Origin: Celoporthe dispersa
Lineage: Eukaryota; Ascomycota; Sordariomycetes; Diaporthales; Cryphonectriaceae
Assembly: GCA_016584495.1 (NCBI GenBank)
Contig: WAID01000005.1
Coordinates: 124,001 to 188,000, forward strand
Direction of reading: 5' to 3'
Length of the DNA stretch: 64,000 bases
Position 1 is the stretch's first letter. Each line of letters starts with the position of its first letter. Positions 34,920 through 48,399 of the stretch are shown one piece after another. The translations under genes were made by a program, and so were the position numbers. The notes under the pieces are model-generated. The model was given only the letters and a program-made list of their open reading frames with translations, had not been told where the DNA came from and did no database searches.

Positions 34920-37167
34920 ATGATTTCACGGTCCCTCTGTCTTGGGCGCGCCGGCGCAGGTGGTGCATGGCACTCATGCTGCCTCTACTCGCGCCCTCCT
35001 CAGCAATGGCACCAGCCATGGCTGCCACAGAAGAAGACCGTCAGCCCAATAATACGAGTATTGACCACGACATCCTCACTGCGCGAGCCTGCGAACTCCC
35101 CCGGCGCCGCCTCCTCCTCTCAAAAATCCGCGACCACGACAACCCAGTCCCCTCCTCAGCCATCTTCCGAACGCGGCCCTTTGAAAGATAACAAGGCTTC
35201 CATGACACCGAAGCCGGCAGCAGATCCCCCTGGCTCCAATAGACAAAACGGCACAAGAGCAGCGCAAGGCAGACTGGGCCATCATAAAGGAGATGTCGCA
35301 ATACCTCTGGCCCAAAGACAGCATGGGTACCAAGATGCGTGTGGGTCTGGCTGTCTCGCTCCTCGTCGGCGCAAAGGTGCTCAACGTTCAGGTGCCTTTT
35401 TACTTCAAGAGCATCGTCGACGCCATGAACATCGATGTTGCCTCTGTCGGGGGAACAGCTACGACAATAGCAGGCACCATGATACTGGCATACGGCGCAA
35501 CCAGGATAGGCGCCACCGTCTTCCAGGAGCTGCGCAATGCCGTCTTCGCGTCCGTGGCCCAAAAGGCAATCCGCAAGGTCGCTCGGGATGTCTTCGACCA
35601 CCTGTTGCGCCTGGACCTGGGCTTTCACCTCTCCAAGCAGACAGGCGGCCTGACCCGGGCAATTGACAGGGGAACCAAGGGCATCAGCTTCCTCTTGACC
35701 AGCATGGTCTTCCACGTCATCCCCACCGCCCTCGAGATCACCATGGTGTGCGGCATTCTGACCTACCAGTACGGCGGGTCTTTTGCCGCAATCACCGCCC
35801 TGACCATGGCTACATATACCGCGTTTACTATCTGGACGACGGCATGGCGCACAAAGTTCCGCCGTCAGACCAACGCCGCTGACAATAAGGCCTCTACGGT
35901 GGCCGTGGATTCGCTCATCAACTACGAGGCCGTCAAGTACTTCAACAATGAGAAGTTCGAGATTGCTCGTTACGACAAGGCTCTAGAGCAGTATGAGAAG
36001 GCCTCCATCAAGGTTGCCACGAGCCTGGCGTTCCTCAACAGCGGCCAGAACATCATCTTCTCCAGTGCCCTGACCGCCATGATGTATCTCGGCGCCAACG
36101 GGGTCGCGTCTGGGTCCCTGACGGTCGGTGATCTGGTCATGATCAACCAGCTTGTCTTCCAGCTCTCTGTGCCTCTCAACTTCCTGGGCTCTGTGTACCG
36201 CGAGCTGCGCCAGAGCCTGCTGGACATGGAGACCCTCTTCAACCTGCAGAAGGTCAACGTGACCATCACCGAGCCACCCAATGCGAAGCCTTTAGCCCTC
36301 GCCAAGGGAGGCGAGATCCGCTTTGAGAATGTCACTTTCGGATACCACCCCGACAGGCCGATCCTGCGCAACCTGGACCTGGTCATCCCTGCTGGCAAGA
36401 AGGTCGCCATCGTCGGCCCGTCAGGCTGCGGCAAGTCGACCCTACTGCGACTGCTGTTCAGATACTACGACATCCAGCAAGGCCGGGTCCTGATCGACGA
36501 CCAAGACATCCGTCAGGTGCAGGTTGACAGCCTGAGACGTGCCATTGGCGTTGTTCCACAGGACACGCCGTTGTTCAACGACACCGTGGGGCACAATATC
36601 CGCTATGGTGATATTACCGCACCGCACGAGCGTGTAGTGGCCGCTGCCAGGCGTGCCCGAATCCACGACACGATCGCCTCCTGGAAGGAAGGCTATGAGA
36701 CAAAGGTCGGCGAACGTGGGCTTATGATCTCTGGCGGAGAGAAGCAGAGACTTGCCGTGTCACGTCTGCTACTCAAAGATCCTCCTCTTTTGTTCTTTGA
36801 CGAGGCAACAAGCGCACTGGATACGCATACCGAACAGGGTTTGATGCAGAACATCAACTCTATCTTGAAGGAGAAGGGCCGCACGAGTGTGTTTGTAGCA
36901 CACCGGCTGCGGACGATCCACGATGCCGACTTGATTGTTGTGTTGCAGGGCGGCAGTGTCGTGGAGCAAGGCACGCACAAGGAGCTGGTGGACCGAGGCG
37001 GGGTGTACTCCGAGCTTTGGAGTGGTAAGCTCATCTCTCACGGATATCATGCTGAAGCCGAAGATAATAACTAACTCCTTGCAGCACAAGAGACGCTTTT
37101 CCACGAAGATGGAGAGGAGAGGAAGGACAGAGACGCGGACAACTCGGAAGGCGAGCGTCGAAAGTGA
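34920..37167 (+). CDS. ATM1: Mitochondrial ABC transporter ATM1, one-base frameshift in the presequence region
   Basis: Exon 1 (34920-37024) and exon 2 (37085-37167) would give about 728 residues. The N-terminus is Arg/Ser-rich without acidic residues (ISRSLCLGRAGAGG), a matrix-targeting presequence. The core has six helices (KVLNVQVPFYFKSIVDAMN onward), EAVKYFNNEKFEIARYD, Walker A GPSGCGKSTLLRLL, signature ISGGEKQRLAVSR and Walker B PPLLFFDEATSALD. Known role: it exports a glutathione-linked sulfur or Fe-S precursor from the matrix for cytosolic Fe-S assembly and iron regulation, and is essential or nearly so. The presequence and core lie in different frames, joined at a C-run at 35226-35230 with one C too many. 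In an essential gene this points to a sequence error. Confidence 0.92.
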
Positions 37168-37880
37168 AGGCGATGGGCTGAAACTCTCGGCGATACTTGA
37201 GGATGATCACCCAGGGAAGCTTCTGGCTGATTAGTATGCCTGGGCATCACATTTTAAATGACTAACCAGCCGGATTATGCAAATGTTCTGTTAGTCCTGC
37301 GACTGGATCCAAGTATCTTGGATTCCCTGACCTGCAAGCACAGACGTGCTCTGACAGCAGGTTCTAACCAGATAGATGCGCCGTCCACACTTGACGCAAC
37401 GATGCTTCTGCAGACGGACCATGTCGTAAGCTGCAAGACTGGCGAACTCACCTCAAAGGCGATGTCAGTGGATAAATACAGTGCACATTCAAGACCAGCC
37501 CGCGACTTTCTCCCTCGTACCATTACGCTCCACATTGTCTTCCAAGGTTCGCGTCTATTGCGCCCAAAAGAATACGGTTGTCCGACGCAATTGCGCCGAG
37601 TTCTGGGGGACTACAGGCTGCATGAAAAGCTAATCGGACCAGACACAAATTGATTTATTCGGAAATCCATCCCTCGACAGGCTTTGCATTGTGTTACATC
37701 GCTCCAACTATCACAGCATGTGTCTGCACCTGCGATCGGCTGACTTTCTTCACTGCCCGATCCTTCGCGGCCTTCTAAACTTGAGCTCGGTATTCTCCTT
37801 CCAGTGCCTCGTCGTGTTCTAGAACAACGATACCAGTGTCTGGCTACTTATGAGCACCAAAGCGGTCATCTAATCTTCGC
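37168..37880. other. Intergenic, no confident gene
   Basis: An open frame at 37258-37653 (131 codons) has no recognisable domain or leader and its composition looks non-coding. It is treated as chance. Confidence 0.35.
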
Positions 37881-39018
37881 TCGAGCTAGGCCTGATGGTT
37901 AGCGAGCTGCAGTATAAAATAGGCAATGGAAGCAGGCTGTTACCTTCAGCATCAAGGCCAGAGGGCGGCCCCATAGGTCTGAAGGAGCCGTCGGAAACAG
38001 GCTTAGGATCGAAGGGGTCAACCCATTTCAGCCCCACCATTGCTAAAGCCCTCTCCTTGCTGAGCACTTCCAACGCTGTTGCGCCCAGCCAGCGCTCAAC
38101 AAGAGCCTGCCCATCCATCTCTGCCGTTTGGCAAGTTCCACACCTAGAAACGATCTTTATGCTCATCCCGGCGCCGTCTTTCAGCAAGGGCAAGAAACCA
38201 GATTGGAAGGCGGTGCTTGCAACAAAGCCAGGAGCGATAACTTCCGCGTCTGGAAACCTAAAACTTTAGCGAGGGCTTGCGAGATAAAGCTGACGTTGGG
38301 GTGAGAATGTCTAACGTGGTGCTGTGTTGGAGAGCTGCAACCTGGCCATGGGCAGGTAGAAGCTAGGCACAGTTCGCTCTATACCAACAGCTTGGTCCGA
38401 GGCGCTATAATAAATCGTCTCGGGCAAGTAAAGATGCAAGTGTGCTCTGGCCAGTCCACCGTGTGTGCGCATACTGCGGATAGCGGTTAGGATGGTCGCA
38501 TTGATGCTCTGGTCCGTGTGGCCAGCAGCCCAGTACTCGTCGAACAGCGTCAGATCGTCCTGACCATTCATGTAGATCTGAATGTCCTGCACCCCAGCTC
38601 GGAGACGCAGAGTACGCGGCGAAGTCAGGAATGTCATGGACGCGTTGGGGTACTTGAACAGTGTCAAGTGCACCCCCGCGTAGAGGATCCCAACCGCAAT
38701 AATATAAGCATCGCGATCTGCTAGGGCGATGAGGAGCGGTATCACGTTGGCCTGGACATGCTCGCGATGAGCTGCTTTGCCGATCAGCAGTACGCCTATA
38801 TCGAGCTCGTCGAGACGAAGGGCGTATCGGAGGATATGCTGCTTGGTCTTTTCTGGCCAAGCTGTTCCAAGGAACAGGCCTTTCTCTCGTTCATGCTCTG
38901 AAGGGGTAGAGAGTGGGTCGTCGTTAGGCGGCGTGGAGCCAGCGTTGTCGGACGGCAGAGACGTGGGTCGGACAGACGTAATTCCTGCAGAGAGGGTGCC
39001 TTGGGTAGGATGCGCCAT
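37880..39018 (-). CDS. Unknown protein, probably two to three exons
   Basis: The main exon 38311-39018 starts MAHPTQGTLSAGITS and encodes 235 residues: a polar N-terminal 50, then RLDELDIGVLLIGKAAHREH, two hydrophobic stretches (NVIPLLIALADRDAYIIAVG, GVHLTLFKYPNASMTFLTSP) and YMNGQDDLTLFDEYWAAGHT. Downstream on the same strand, 37880-38270 holds an open stretch (DAEVIAPGFVASTAFQSGFL, CGTCQTAEMDGQALVERWLG) that probably belongs to the same gene. A GTTAGA..TTTTAG intron lies between them, but the phase fits only if one base is wrong. I recognise no family. CGTC and AEMDG could suggest a metal or thiol site; this is a guess. Confidence 0.5.
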
Positions 39019-40237
39019 TGTTGTGTTATAAAAAGAGGGGTACCTTGTTGAAGACTTGAAGGATACGGTGGGCGGAGGGACGAAATCAGAGGAAGCAGGT
39101 CAACAAGGAAGCTGCATCATTGACTCTTCCCCCCTCCCCCCCTTTCCAAAAAGACAACTTGAAAGGAGGGCCGCTTTGGGTACTGGAAGTAGGAACTTTG
39201 TTTTTTTGGGTGGGAAAAGCAATGATTGATACCAGCTGTCGTGACGAGTGATGTGCACACACACGCCCAGGTAGCTCCTTTACCTCCCCCTTCACCCACA
39301 ATCTGTCGATATCCAGCCAACAGCTTGCGCAGGGCCAATTCCGTTGCCCAAGGAGCCCCTCCATGTTCCTCTCAGCTTGCTAGACGCGTTCTTTCGAACT
39401 GTCGGTATAAATGACAGGGAGTGCGAATATGACGCGTAATATATAGTTCAAGACAGAGTTTTGCTCGAAACTATATTCCTCTCAGCGCCCAACCATGAAG
39501 GTAACGTTGGCTCCTGCGGGAGCTTACAGCAAACAAATAAATGTGACAAAGGGGCGACTCGACTTGGGACGCATTCCGCGGAGTAGCTACAAGGTATGGC
39601 GCCCGCGCTGCTCCTGCGGCCTCTCGATTTTCCAGCAAGCATAATTTTCTTAGCTTTTCGACACAGTACCTTTGCATGTGCCAGTTGCAACTAGTAGATT
39701 ATTGCAGGATGATGAAGGAGAACAAGCTGCAGCTGCATGGATGTGACGGGTCACTTTTCTCAGCGCGGTTTCATTTGAGGCCTCTGGCTGAGAATCTTGG
39801 AATTGCTTTTTTAGCACATGTCAGTGTTTTACTTTTGAGACCCGCAGGCGACAAGGGGTTCTTCCTGTTCTGCGACGTCACAGCCACGCTGCAAACAAGC
39901 GGATGGGAAAACCTGGTCATGCTGCTTACGATAATTGCGATGGTAATAGACCGGGAACCTTCCAGAGATGGAAGGGGGAGAGGGCTAAAAGGAGCTCGTC
40001 CGTGAACGACGCGTGTGGTGGACCTTGTAGTGAGGTGACAGCGACTCAACATGGCAAATAACCAATGGACAAGACAGTAGAGACGAGGACACTTTGGTGA
40101 ATGTAGCCTGGAATGCGGCCATGGTATATTGATGCGGCGTACGCGAGTGACGAAGGGGACACGCATGCCCGGTAGGACGCGATCAAGATACACATGTGAA
40201 TTAAAAATAAATTTTATTGATTAATCATAACTTTTGT
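39019..40237. other. Intergenic, about 1.2 kb, no gene seen
   Basis: This is the promoter side of the unknown gene and the 3' side of the second PTH11-like gene. Pyrimidine/purine-skewed patches lie at 39120-39200. Short frames in all phases look like chance. Confidence 0.4.
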
Positions 40238-41629
40238 CTATACCTTGTCGAAACGGCTCAGTTCATATTCCTCTTCTTGCCTCTCGCTGTACTCAATCAT
40301 AACCTCGGCGGTCCGCACAATTCCTGTTTCTGCTCCGTCGTGGAGGATCATCTTGTCGCTGTCTGCATCGCTCGAAGTTTGAACCTGCATTGTCCTTCGA
40401 GTGCTGCGAGCTCCGGTCGTGCCACGTCTCGACAGGTTTGCTGTGATCTTCGTCGAGGTCCCTACTTCGTCTCTGGACTTGGCGTATCTCGAGTTCTTAT
40501 AATCCGACAGCAGCGCTCGCAGGATGGGGATCGAGCAGCCTACTATTGTAACTGCGATCTCCACAGTACCCCAGATTACTAAAGGTGCACCGTAAACTAT
40601 CCGAACCCAGCAAGTCAGCAACATTGCCCTAGACAGTACATGCTGTGTACAGGATTTCAGGTGAGTGTACGTACAAGTGAAGTCGCCAGTTGCTAATTCT
40701 GTAATCGCAGCGCTTTTGGCGAAGGCTGCAGCACCAGCTCTACAGTGCCCAGTCAGTATTATCGTCTATACACAGCAAAGGGGTGTTGACTTGGTGAGGG
40801 CGTTATCACGACTTACAAGACTCCCATGCTCATAGCAACTCCGACGCCAGCTTTCTCCCTGAATTGCATCTGCAGCTTCGGCAGGATCGTCCAAGGCAAA
40901 GCTGCAAGGCAGAAGTCCATGATGCCAGCATATACTTTTTCGTAATGATAAATGGTCAGCAGGCGGCGAAGATAGAGCCCATCACCGGGGTGACCTGACA
41001 GTCTTCTTACCTCCGGAGAATATGTTGTAGTCAGATCTGATACTGCGAGGCAGACAGGTTCCCGCTATCTCCTCGTCCCACAGCTTTTCTGGGGGTGAGC
41101 ACTGCGCCCAGCCCAATATCACCCCGGCCAACATCAAAACATTCATCGAGATGGCGATGAACCACACGCTCTTCTTGGCCCACCCTTCCAGTATACGCAG
41201 CAGCGTCACCGCGAAGGCCGTCTTGCTCCAGGCAGCAGCGAAGATAGTGAGCGTCGCAGTGACCTCGTCGAGCAGGCCCAGTATGGGCTTGTTGGCCGGG
41301 TCAACATTGTCGATGTGTTTCCCGAACCCCAGCGGGACCTCGATCGTCTGGATGATATTGGCGGCGAGAAGTAATATCTGCGAGGCTCCAGCATTAGCAA
41401 AAAATAACCAAAGGGGCCCATGGAGAATCCCAGCTGAGCGCTGCTGCTGCTACTGCTACTGCACCAGAGTACGTACCCATGATATCGATATCACCGCATC
41501 ATCCCACCACAAGCCTCGCTGCCGTACGTGCTTACAGTAGATCCTAAGAAGCAGCACGAGCCCAGAGATGGCAGTGGGGACCCAGACGCCGATCAGTATC
41601 TGTTGACCGCCCGAAGAAATGGCCCCCAT
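40238..41629 (-). CDS. Second PTH11-like seven-helix membrane protein
   Basis: The start is at 41629 (MGAISSGGQQILIGVWVPTA). Exon 1 ends after WWDDAVISISW at 41477. Exon 2 (about 41011-41378) has the TM stretches ILLLAANIIQTIEVPLGFG, ATLTIFAAAWSKTAFAVTLL and MNVLMLAGVILGWAQC. Later exons give VYAGIMDFCLAALPWTILPK and GAPLVIWGTVEIAVTIVGCS, then a polar tail to 40238. LWWDD is the family signature near helix 2. Cysteines in WAQCSPPEKLWDEEIAGTC fit the conserved extracellular pair. It is probably a plasma-membrane sensor of unknown ligand. It is distinct from the one at 30.2 kb and intact as far as the splices can be judged. Confidence 0.75.
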
Positions 41630-44600
41630 CTCTGTAGATAATGAGGCGCCAGAGAATCCAGTCCCCCGCAGTCTCGTCGATATTTCCTGGGCGTAGCAGT
41701 AGGCTCAGTTGATCTTTGGATCTGGGTACGGATCGATCCGACGGGTCCAGGAGCCGAGACGAGTACATAAAAAGAAGAGAGAGAGAAAAAAAACAGACAA
41801 CAACAGACCACAGGGTATCGCGATGAGCGGGTCCTCAGTGCCTTTATTTTACATAGTCGTATGCATCCGAGGAGCGCTGCTGCACTGCGTCGACCTCTGC
41901 ATCTCGCTCGTTCTTAGCAATGCCATTCCCACAAAAGATCAACGCAGCCCGCCTAAACCTTGTCTTGGGCCCTGGTGATACACCGCTGGGCAGGGACATA
42001 GCAAAGTCTAATGTGCCTTGACAGGCATGCATGTGCGCCCGCAGGGGCTGGAAACCAAGATCGACGCCGGGGTCCCATACGAATTAGAGATGGGATCAAC
42101 CAACCATGCAGGTTCGCATCCATTCTTGCGCCTTATACGGTAGGTACTTTGTATTTAGCAATACCACCCATATACATAAGATAGGTTGACGCAGCCAGAG
42201 AGAGAGAGAGAGAGGGAGAACTAATTCTTCACTGCCACCCACGTATGAGATCTGCGACCATGTCTACCAAGATCTCGAACCCTTCTTTTCCTTATGTTTT
42301 GCGGCGCACAAGTCTCCGGTGTCTGCTTCAAGGCGCGTCAGAAGTCGATCAAACCCCGATATTGGCCTGCACAAGCTGGGTTCCGGCGCCCTCAGCCTGC
42401 TTTTTCCAATTTCTTCCACCACTGTTCGATCCCGGGGTGATCTTGCTCATCTCTCTTGTCCGTCCTCACCGGTCCGCCAGGGGTACTCCATGCGGGAGGT
42501 GTCGGCTGGGTGAAGGAAGCTCGTCCGTCAGTACATAGCACGGGAGCCGTCTCGTCCCTACTCTGCTTGTGGCTGCAGCTCGGCAAAATTAAGCAATTAA
42601 GTTTTGGCCTGCCCCTGCGCCACCAGAAGATCCCTTGCAAGCATCTCTGTGCATGCAACGCGCGTCTTGAAACCGCCGCGGTCGTCCGCCGGCGGATGCG
42701 GGCCCTCGTCACCCTGAAGGCCCTCCAATGAGGACATCACAATCCAGATCCCGAGTCCGGGGGGGTTTTGGACCTTGGGCAATCCCACAAGCCGTGGGGC
42801 AGTATCTGGATCCTTCGCGCATGGGGGACGACACCGGCACGGCGGTACGGGGTCGCGCCGGTGTGTGTTTGTAGCCTAGGCTGACAATTTCTGCTACATG
42901 AAAGCTGGGGTTTCGACGCAGGATGCCCGGGCGCCCTTGAAGTTTACGGAGTCCTAAGACAGGCTCCGCTAAGTCGAACCTGCTTCCGGGCTTTCCCCTG
43001 GCTTTGTTCCTAGCAGGCTTGGAATCCTGCTCGGCCGGCACAGTTTCCCTCCTGGGCCTGGACCAATGCGCCAAGCTTCGAGGGCCGGCTTCGTAACCGG
43101 AAGAAAGTGGCACAGGGGTTTGCAGGGAGTGACAGGTTTTGAGGGCGAGATCCGCCTCCATTACGACCCAAGGTGCGTTTTTTTTCCCCCTTCTTCCTTT
43201 TGTTCGCCACGGAGATTTCGAGAAGGGGGGACCTGGAACTTTTATGCGACGAATATCTCCGCTGTGGTAGTAATGGATGACCGTTGTACATATCAGCAGT
43301 ATTGCGTTGACGGTCCTGATCAGAGAGGTGCACCTTGATCAGTGGCCCACGATCTTGCTCTGGAGCACCTTATCATTCACGGATCGTCAGTTGGTCAATG
43401 AGTGCCTCAGCAGTGCCTCCTGGTTGTGCCGCCGGTTCTCGCCACGGTTCTCTTACTAAATACGTAACTAGGAGTATTTACTATTGGAGTTTAATGTTGT
43501 GGTAGTCACCTGCATGAATGGGTGACGTTCTGGGATGGCATCCATAACCGTGCCCCCGACTCCCCCACTCGAAAGTGTCTCATGACTCGCAATTTAAGCT
43601 TATCCTATAATACAGCAGCTCTCTCAGGTTTCAATACTGACAGCCAGCACCCTGCATGCATGCCTGAGCTGGCCCGAGGCTTCTCTGAATGACCGTGGCT
43701 CGCAACTCATCACCAAGACCTCGAGGCATGCCGCAAGCAGCACTAGAGGATGTCAGTTGGGCAGAAGCCTAGGCGATATTCGTGTCTTGCACGATGTGTT
43801 TCAGACGGGTCTGGCACGAAACTGTGATGCCCTCTTCTGTTCAAAAATGCAGTCTGCCAAACTGGACCCATGCAGACACAATCTGCAGCCCGGCCAGCAT
43901 CAGCAGCAATCTGGCAGCAGGAGGGCACACCGACGGCTTCTATTAGGTAATCCTTGAGCTGAATGTGATCCTGTGAGTGTATCCGGTAGGAGATTTTCAC
44001 GGGATGCGCCTTACTTTACAGCTAAGAGCCAGGACCACGATCTCTCTGTCCAGTCCTCAACCATATGCTGAGGTTCCAAGGTTTTCAACAGCTCCACTTA
44101 ATACACCTCCGGGCAGTTTTCCCTGCCTACATAGAACATCTCCAAACACCACCGTCACACGGCTCGTTTGAATGCAGGAATCTGACTGGCTCAATTTGAC
44201 TTCTGCATTGAATAGCAGTTCTCAGTCGCAGGCCCTCCTTGTTTCATTCGCTTTCGTTGGTCATTCAATCCGAAGCATGTTTGAGAGATTCCTGAAAGGT
44301 AATTGCTTGAAGAATCACAGCAAGGAGGGGAGAGGGGGGAGAAAATTCAAAATTTATGGTAGCATCTGGGCTGCTCCGTTTCTTATTCAGCTCTCTCACC
44401 TTGAAACTCTGCAAAAAAAAAAGTCCCACACACGTGCTGACTGCCGAAGCCACCAACAGCTGATGAGAGACGAACCACTGGTCTACAAATATATCAGCTT
44501 ACATCAGATAACCGTTTGGGCCGTTCTCCATCTGTTGACGACGACGCATTCTGTACCCATTCGTTTGAGCCTCAAAGGCCATGAGTGATCATAGGGCTGA

Positions 44601-45647
44601 AGGACCAATTCCATCTCTCTGTCCACCACTGACTATTCAGACCCATCAAGCACAATCAGGTTGTGGAACCTGGGGTGGATCCTGCCAGGCGGGTAGTCTG
44701 CCGGCATTTGGGCACCGTCATGGTTGCGATCGTCAGCAGATCATGAAAATTCCGTGCATAGTCTTTTTTTTTCTTGGCCTCTCTCCTTCTTTTCATTATG
44801 CTGGCTTGCCTCTCCTCTCCTCTCAAGTAGAGGCTGCACTTAATCATCCAGCCTGGCACCACACTAAACCACAATGGAAGTGCATGCGGCGCAGCCCTGG
44901 AGCAGTCTGCTGCAGTGTTGGTTCGGTGGACACAGGTAAATGTCAGCAGCTCGACCGAGCCGCCAGGAGATGCGACGCTTGGCGACCATATGAAAGGCCT
45001 CAAGAATCCAGCACACTTGACAACCCAGTTTGGCGTTCTTTATCCTGAGTAAGCGACTCCACGATTTTCAAACTTCCCTATCGCCCTTTTCAGCCTAATC
45101 TGGCATGCGCAGTTAATAAGGCCACGCGTGCGGCGTCTGTCATCGCACGGCCACGGGCCTCATCGCCTTCGCAGGGACCGCGGCCCAGATGATGGCCCCG
45201 TTTCGAACCCTTCGCTCATTGGACTGATCTGTCCACGGATCACGGGTATCTCTAAGACGCGGTTCGTCCAAGTGGCCTTTCATGTGTTGCGGCCTCCTAG
45301 GGCGGTGTTCACGGTGTCAAGCGGTCGTGTCTCCGGTCTTGCAGCCTGTCGAAGTTTCGACATGATGATTTTCATTCTCATCGTAGCCTCCACCAGGGCC
45401 AGGTGTTAGAGAGAGCCTCATATTCGTTACGCGTCCTGAAATCTCTATAAGTATAACGATGTCTTCATTGATTGAAGCAATCCTTTTTGGTCAGAATCAT
45501 CATCGCAGAACCAGGCTCTACTGTCGCAACATACACTACTTTGCAGTCCACTCAACCCCCAAAATCGAAACAATCTGCTCTGCGAGCAGATAATCAGTCG
45601 TAACCCCTGCTCATCGGTACCCACCAAACACATCAATCACAGCCAGG
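41630..45647. other. Gene-free stretch of about 4 kb
   Basis: No frame with codon bias, domain or plausible splice pattern was found on either strand. A (GA)n microsatellite lies at about 42198-42215. Many short frames at 42.3-43.3 kb are GC-rich and mutually overlapping, so probably chance. No tRNA-like fold was recognised. The stretch could hold a long non-coding RNA or large upstream regions. Confidence 0.4.
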
Positions 45648-46551
45648 ATGCGGTTCAGCAAGGCCACACTCGCTTTCTTCGCCAGCTCGGCGCTCGCCGC
45701 TGTCCAAGCTTCTTCCGAGAGCCTCGATGCCAGGTTTGATGCCGGTGCGAGTGCCGTCGGGACGGTCCCCGTCACAGACATCCCCCCTCGGACAGAGGGT
45801 CGATCTTATCAATTCCCTTGAACAGCGCGCTGTCGAGAACAACCTGCTTGATCGCCTGGGAAAGCGCCGCACGGTGAAGACCACCAGCAGCACCAGCAGC
45901 AGCAGTGCAGCCGCTGCAGAAGAGGCGGAGGAGGAGGCAGAGCAGAAACAGGCTGCTGCGGCAGCGGCCGCCAAAGCTCAGGCGGCAAAGACAGCCCAGA
46001 CGGAGGCAGAGGAGTCCGAAGCCGCCGCGGCCAAGGCCAAGACGGGGACCACTACCAACACTGATACGGAGGAGAGCGCGGCCGCCAAGAAGGTTTCGAG
46101 CTCGCTGGCTCCGACATCCAGCTCTTCTGTGGCCGCGGAGCCTACGTCTACCTCAACTTCCGCCGTGGCGGCAGACCCGACCCCGGCCACCTCCTCGAGC
46201 CAGACCACGAGCTCCGAGGACCCAGAGACCTCTTCGGGCACGTCTACCTCGGACAGTGACGAGCCGGAGCAATCCGTTGGCGTTCTCAAGCAGACGGCCA
46301 AGGACACTGCTGATCAGATCAGCCAGGGCGTCAGCATGTCGGTTGGCCAGGCCGTCAGCGACAAGCTGAGCAACGGAATCACCAAGCTGGAGAACATGAA
46401 CTACACCAAGGAGTATGAGAAGGCCAAGGACAAGATCGAGAACCTTTTCAAGGAGCGCGATGTCAGGCCTGTCGCCCTGCCCACCACTCTGCTGAGGGTT
46501 GTCAGATCGGAGACCCCTTCTTCTTCCTTCACTGAGATTCCCAGCATCTAA
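45648..46551 (+). CDS. Secreted Ser/Thr/Ala-rich low-complexity protein, one-base frameshift
   Basis: The signal peptide is MRFSKATLAFFASSALAAVQ. The following ~25 residues (ESLDARFDAGASAVGTVPVT) lie in frame 1. From VDLINSLEQRAVENNLLDRL on, the coding frame is frame 2 and runs to the stop at 46551. The switch lies at a six-C run at 45782-45787 with one C too many. The centre is Ala/Glu/Ser/Thr-rich (AEEAEEEAEQKQAAAA, long Ser/Thr tracts), suiting heavy O-glycosylation. The C-terminal 90 residues may be helical (GVSMSVGQAVSDKLSNGITK, EYEKAKDKIENLFKERD). There is no GPI signal. It is probably a wall-associated or secreted glycoprotein of unknown function. Confidence 0.65.
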
Positions 46552-48399
46552 TCACTTTCTGTAAGAGATCTGACCCGTGACGGGTCAATCAACCACAGAT
46601 GTGAAGAGATCATGCTGGAGCTGCCAGCTCAGCTATTTTTTTTTTTTTTTTGGAGTCGGTTACTGTATTGGTAAATGCGTTGGTCTGTCAGGCGTTAGTT
46701 TCTTTATCCTTTTTCTTAGGTTTTGCTTGTGTTGGGATATGGTTGAACGGAGGTTGGAGCCCGGCGGAAAATTGGTTTGGGATTTTTGGGTCTTATGCAG
46801 TCCTTGGTTATTGCGCTGTTTTTAAGTTTTACTGTATTTTGTTTTGCTTGTTTTCTGCTGCAATGCTATTACACCTTCACTATTCATATGCTTAGACCTC
46901 ACTGTCATCACCTTGCATTCTCAAAGCCTGTGCTAGACCTGTCCCATGAAATCTGTTGCATAAGCCTATTTCAGGCGAAGTCAGTAATTACCTAGTGTAT
47001 GAAGTGAAGGAGGCAAGTTTTTGGAGCAGTCACTATTTCTAACGATAACATAAGTTCTGGTCAAGCTCTTGAATAAGAAGAGCCCATATACCTTTGCTCA
47101 TTGTTAAGTTATTGGGTTGCTATGCCTTTGCAACACGCAGACACATTAAAAGCTCAGACCTACAGGTTGCTGCGCTAGAAAAGGAGAACTTGGCTACATT
47201 TCGTGACAATCCGTTTTACCAGCCAATAATTACAAACACTGCTCTATCCTAGCTCGGTCATCTGAAGGGATCAGGTTACTATGATCCTATGAGCGCGGTA
47301 GCTCTTGTCTGAAGTACTCGTGTTCCCATTATCGCGGCATGATCTTACTATGCTAGGCCAAAGCATCCTTCTCTCATGCCTTTCGCTCCTACTCGAATAA
47401 TTATTGTGTTCCATTCTTTCTTGAACTACTATCCCCCAAACAACCGTTTCTAATCCAAAATCATCTTCTGCAGATTCCACCATTACTATAGTTGGATTGC
47501 AAGCTGAATGGAGTTATTTCACATGCCACTCCAAAAAGGGAACAGCCATGATCACTGGATTTGAAAATTTTGAAGGAGCTAATAAATATCAGCTGAAACT
47601 TGTGCATTTTTTATCACATGCAAATAAATGACAAGACAACTCCTTCATCTTTTTCCAATTTGCTGATCTTTCTCCTCATTCAAGTGCAGAGATCCTATGC
47701 GAATTAGTGCCTAAACGTGGGTGTCCCGTTCAATCAGGTTCTGTACATTTAGAACTTCTTCACGGGGCACTGCTCCTGGTCTTTTTTCGCCCTTACCTTT
47801 CCAGTGCACCTGGTAAATAATGCCTTCCCCCTTCAGCCTTCATGGTTCCTATCACAGGACAGAAATGCCTCCAAGCCTCATAGAGGATGATGCTAGTGCA
47901 TATATGATGCAAGTACTAGGCACAATCAAGCATAGATTCGGTCTGATCTACTGAAGCATTATATGCCATGGGCTATTCTTGTTGCCGGCACGCCTATGAT
48001 TGTGATCAAGCTGATTTGGACATGAGCGGTTTTCGTAAAGTCTACATTTTAGTCACTACACCGGCCGTGTTCGGTCTGTTTAGCCTCCCTCTTCTTGCGC
48101 TTCAAACTCGTATCTGAGTTGGCGGCGACGGACCTGACCTCATTAGCACTGGTTCTCTGGGCTGACCTGTTCGCTCAGAGAATCAGCTGAAGGTCTATGA
48201 TGAAAAGTCCACACTTTGAGATCTGAGATAATTAAAATCCTATGGAACCCCATTAGTATTGTCGGTATTCATGCTTTCCTTTAACATTCCTGCTCTTCTG
48301 TCTGGGTTCGCTGATCATTCCAAGTGGCAATCATCACTACTACCACCACCACCACCACCACCACCACTACTACAGCCCGGGCGCATACTCTATCACAGC
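46552..48399. other. Intergenic, about 1.8 kb, no gene seen
   Basis: This is AT-rich, with long poly-T near 46635-46651 in the 3' flank of the preceding gene. No coding frame is convincing. A CCA trinucleotide run lies just before the next start. Confidence 0.4.
48343..48367 (+). repeat. (CCA)n trinucleotide run
   Basis: About eight CCA/ACC units lie 33 bases before the start codon of the PIR-repeat protein, in its presumed 5' leader. They would be length-variable by slippage. Confidence 0.8.

Noticed and set aside
37258..37653. 131-codon frame downstream of ATM1
   Set aside because: No domain, leader or splice pattern; composition looks non-coding.
42245..43338. Cluster of overlapping GC-rich frames
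   Set aside because: They lie on both strands with similar lengths and show no family features; chance frames are the simpler reading.
48259..48399. Upstream ATG for the PIR-repeat protein
   Set aside because: It would place a proline run and 47 residues ahead of a clear signal peptide.
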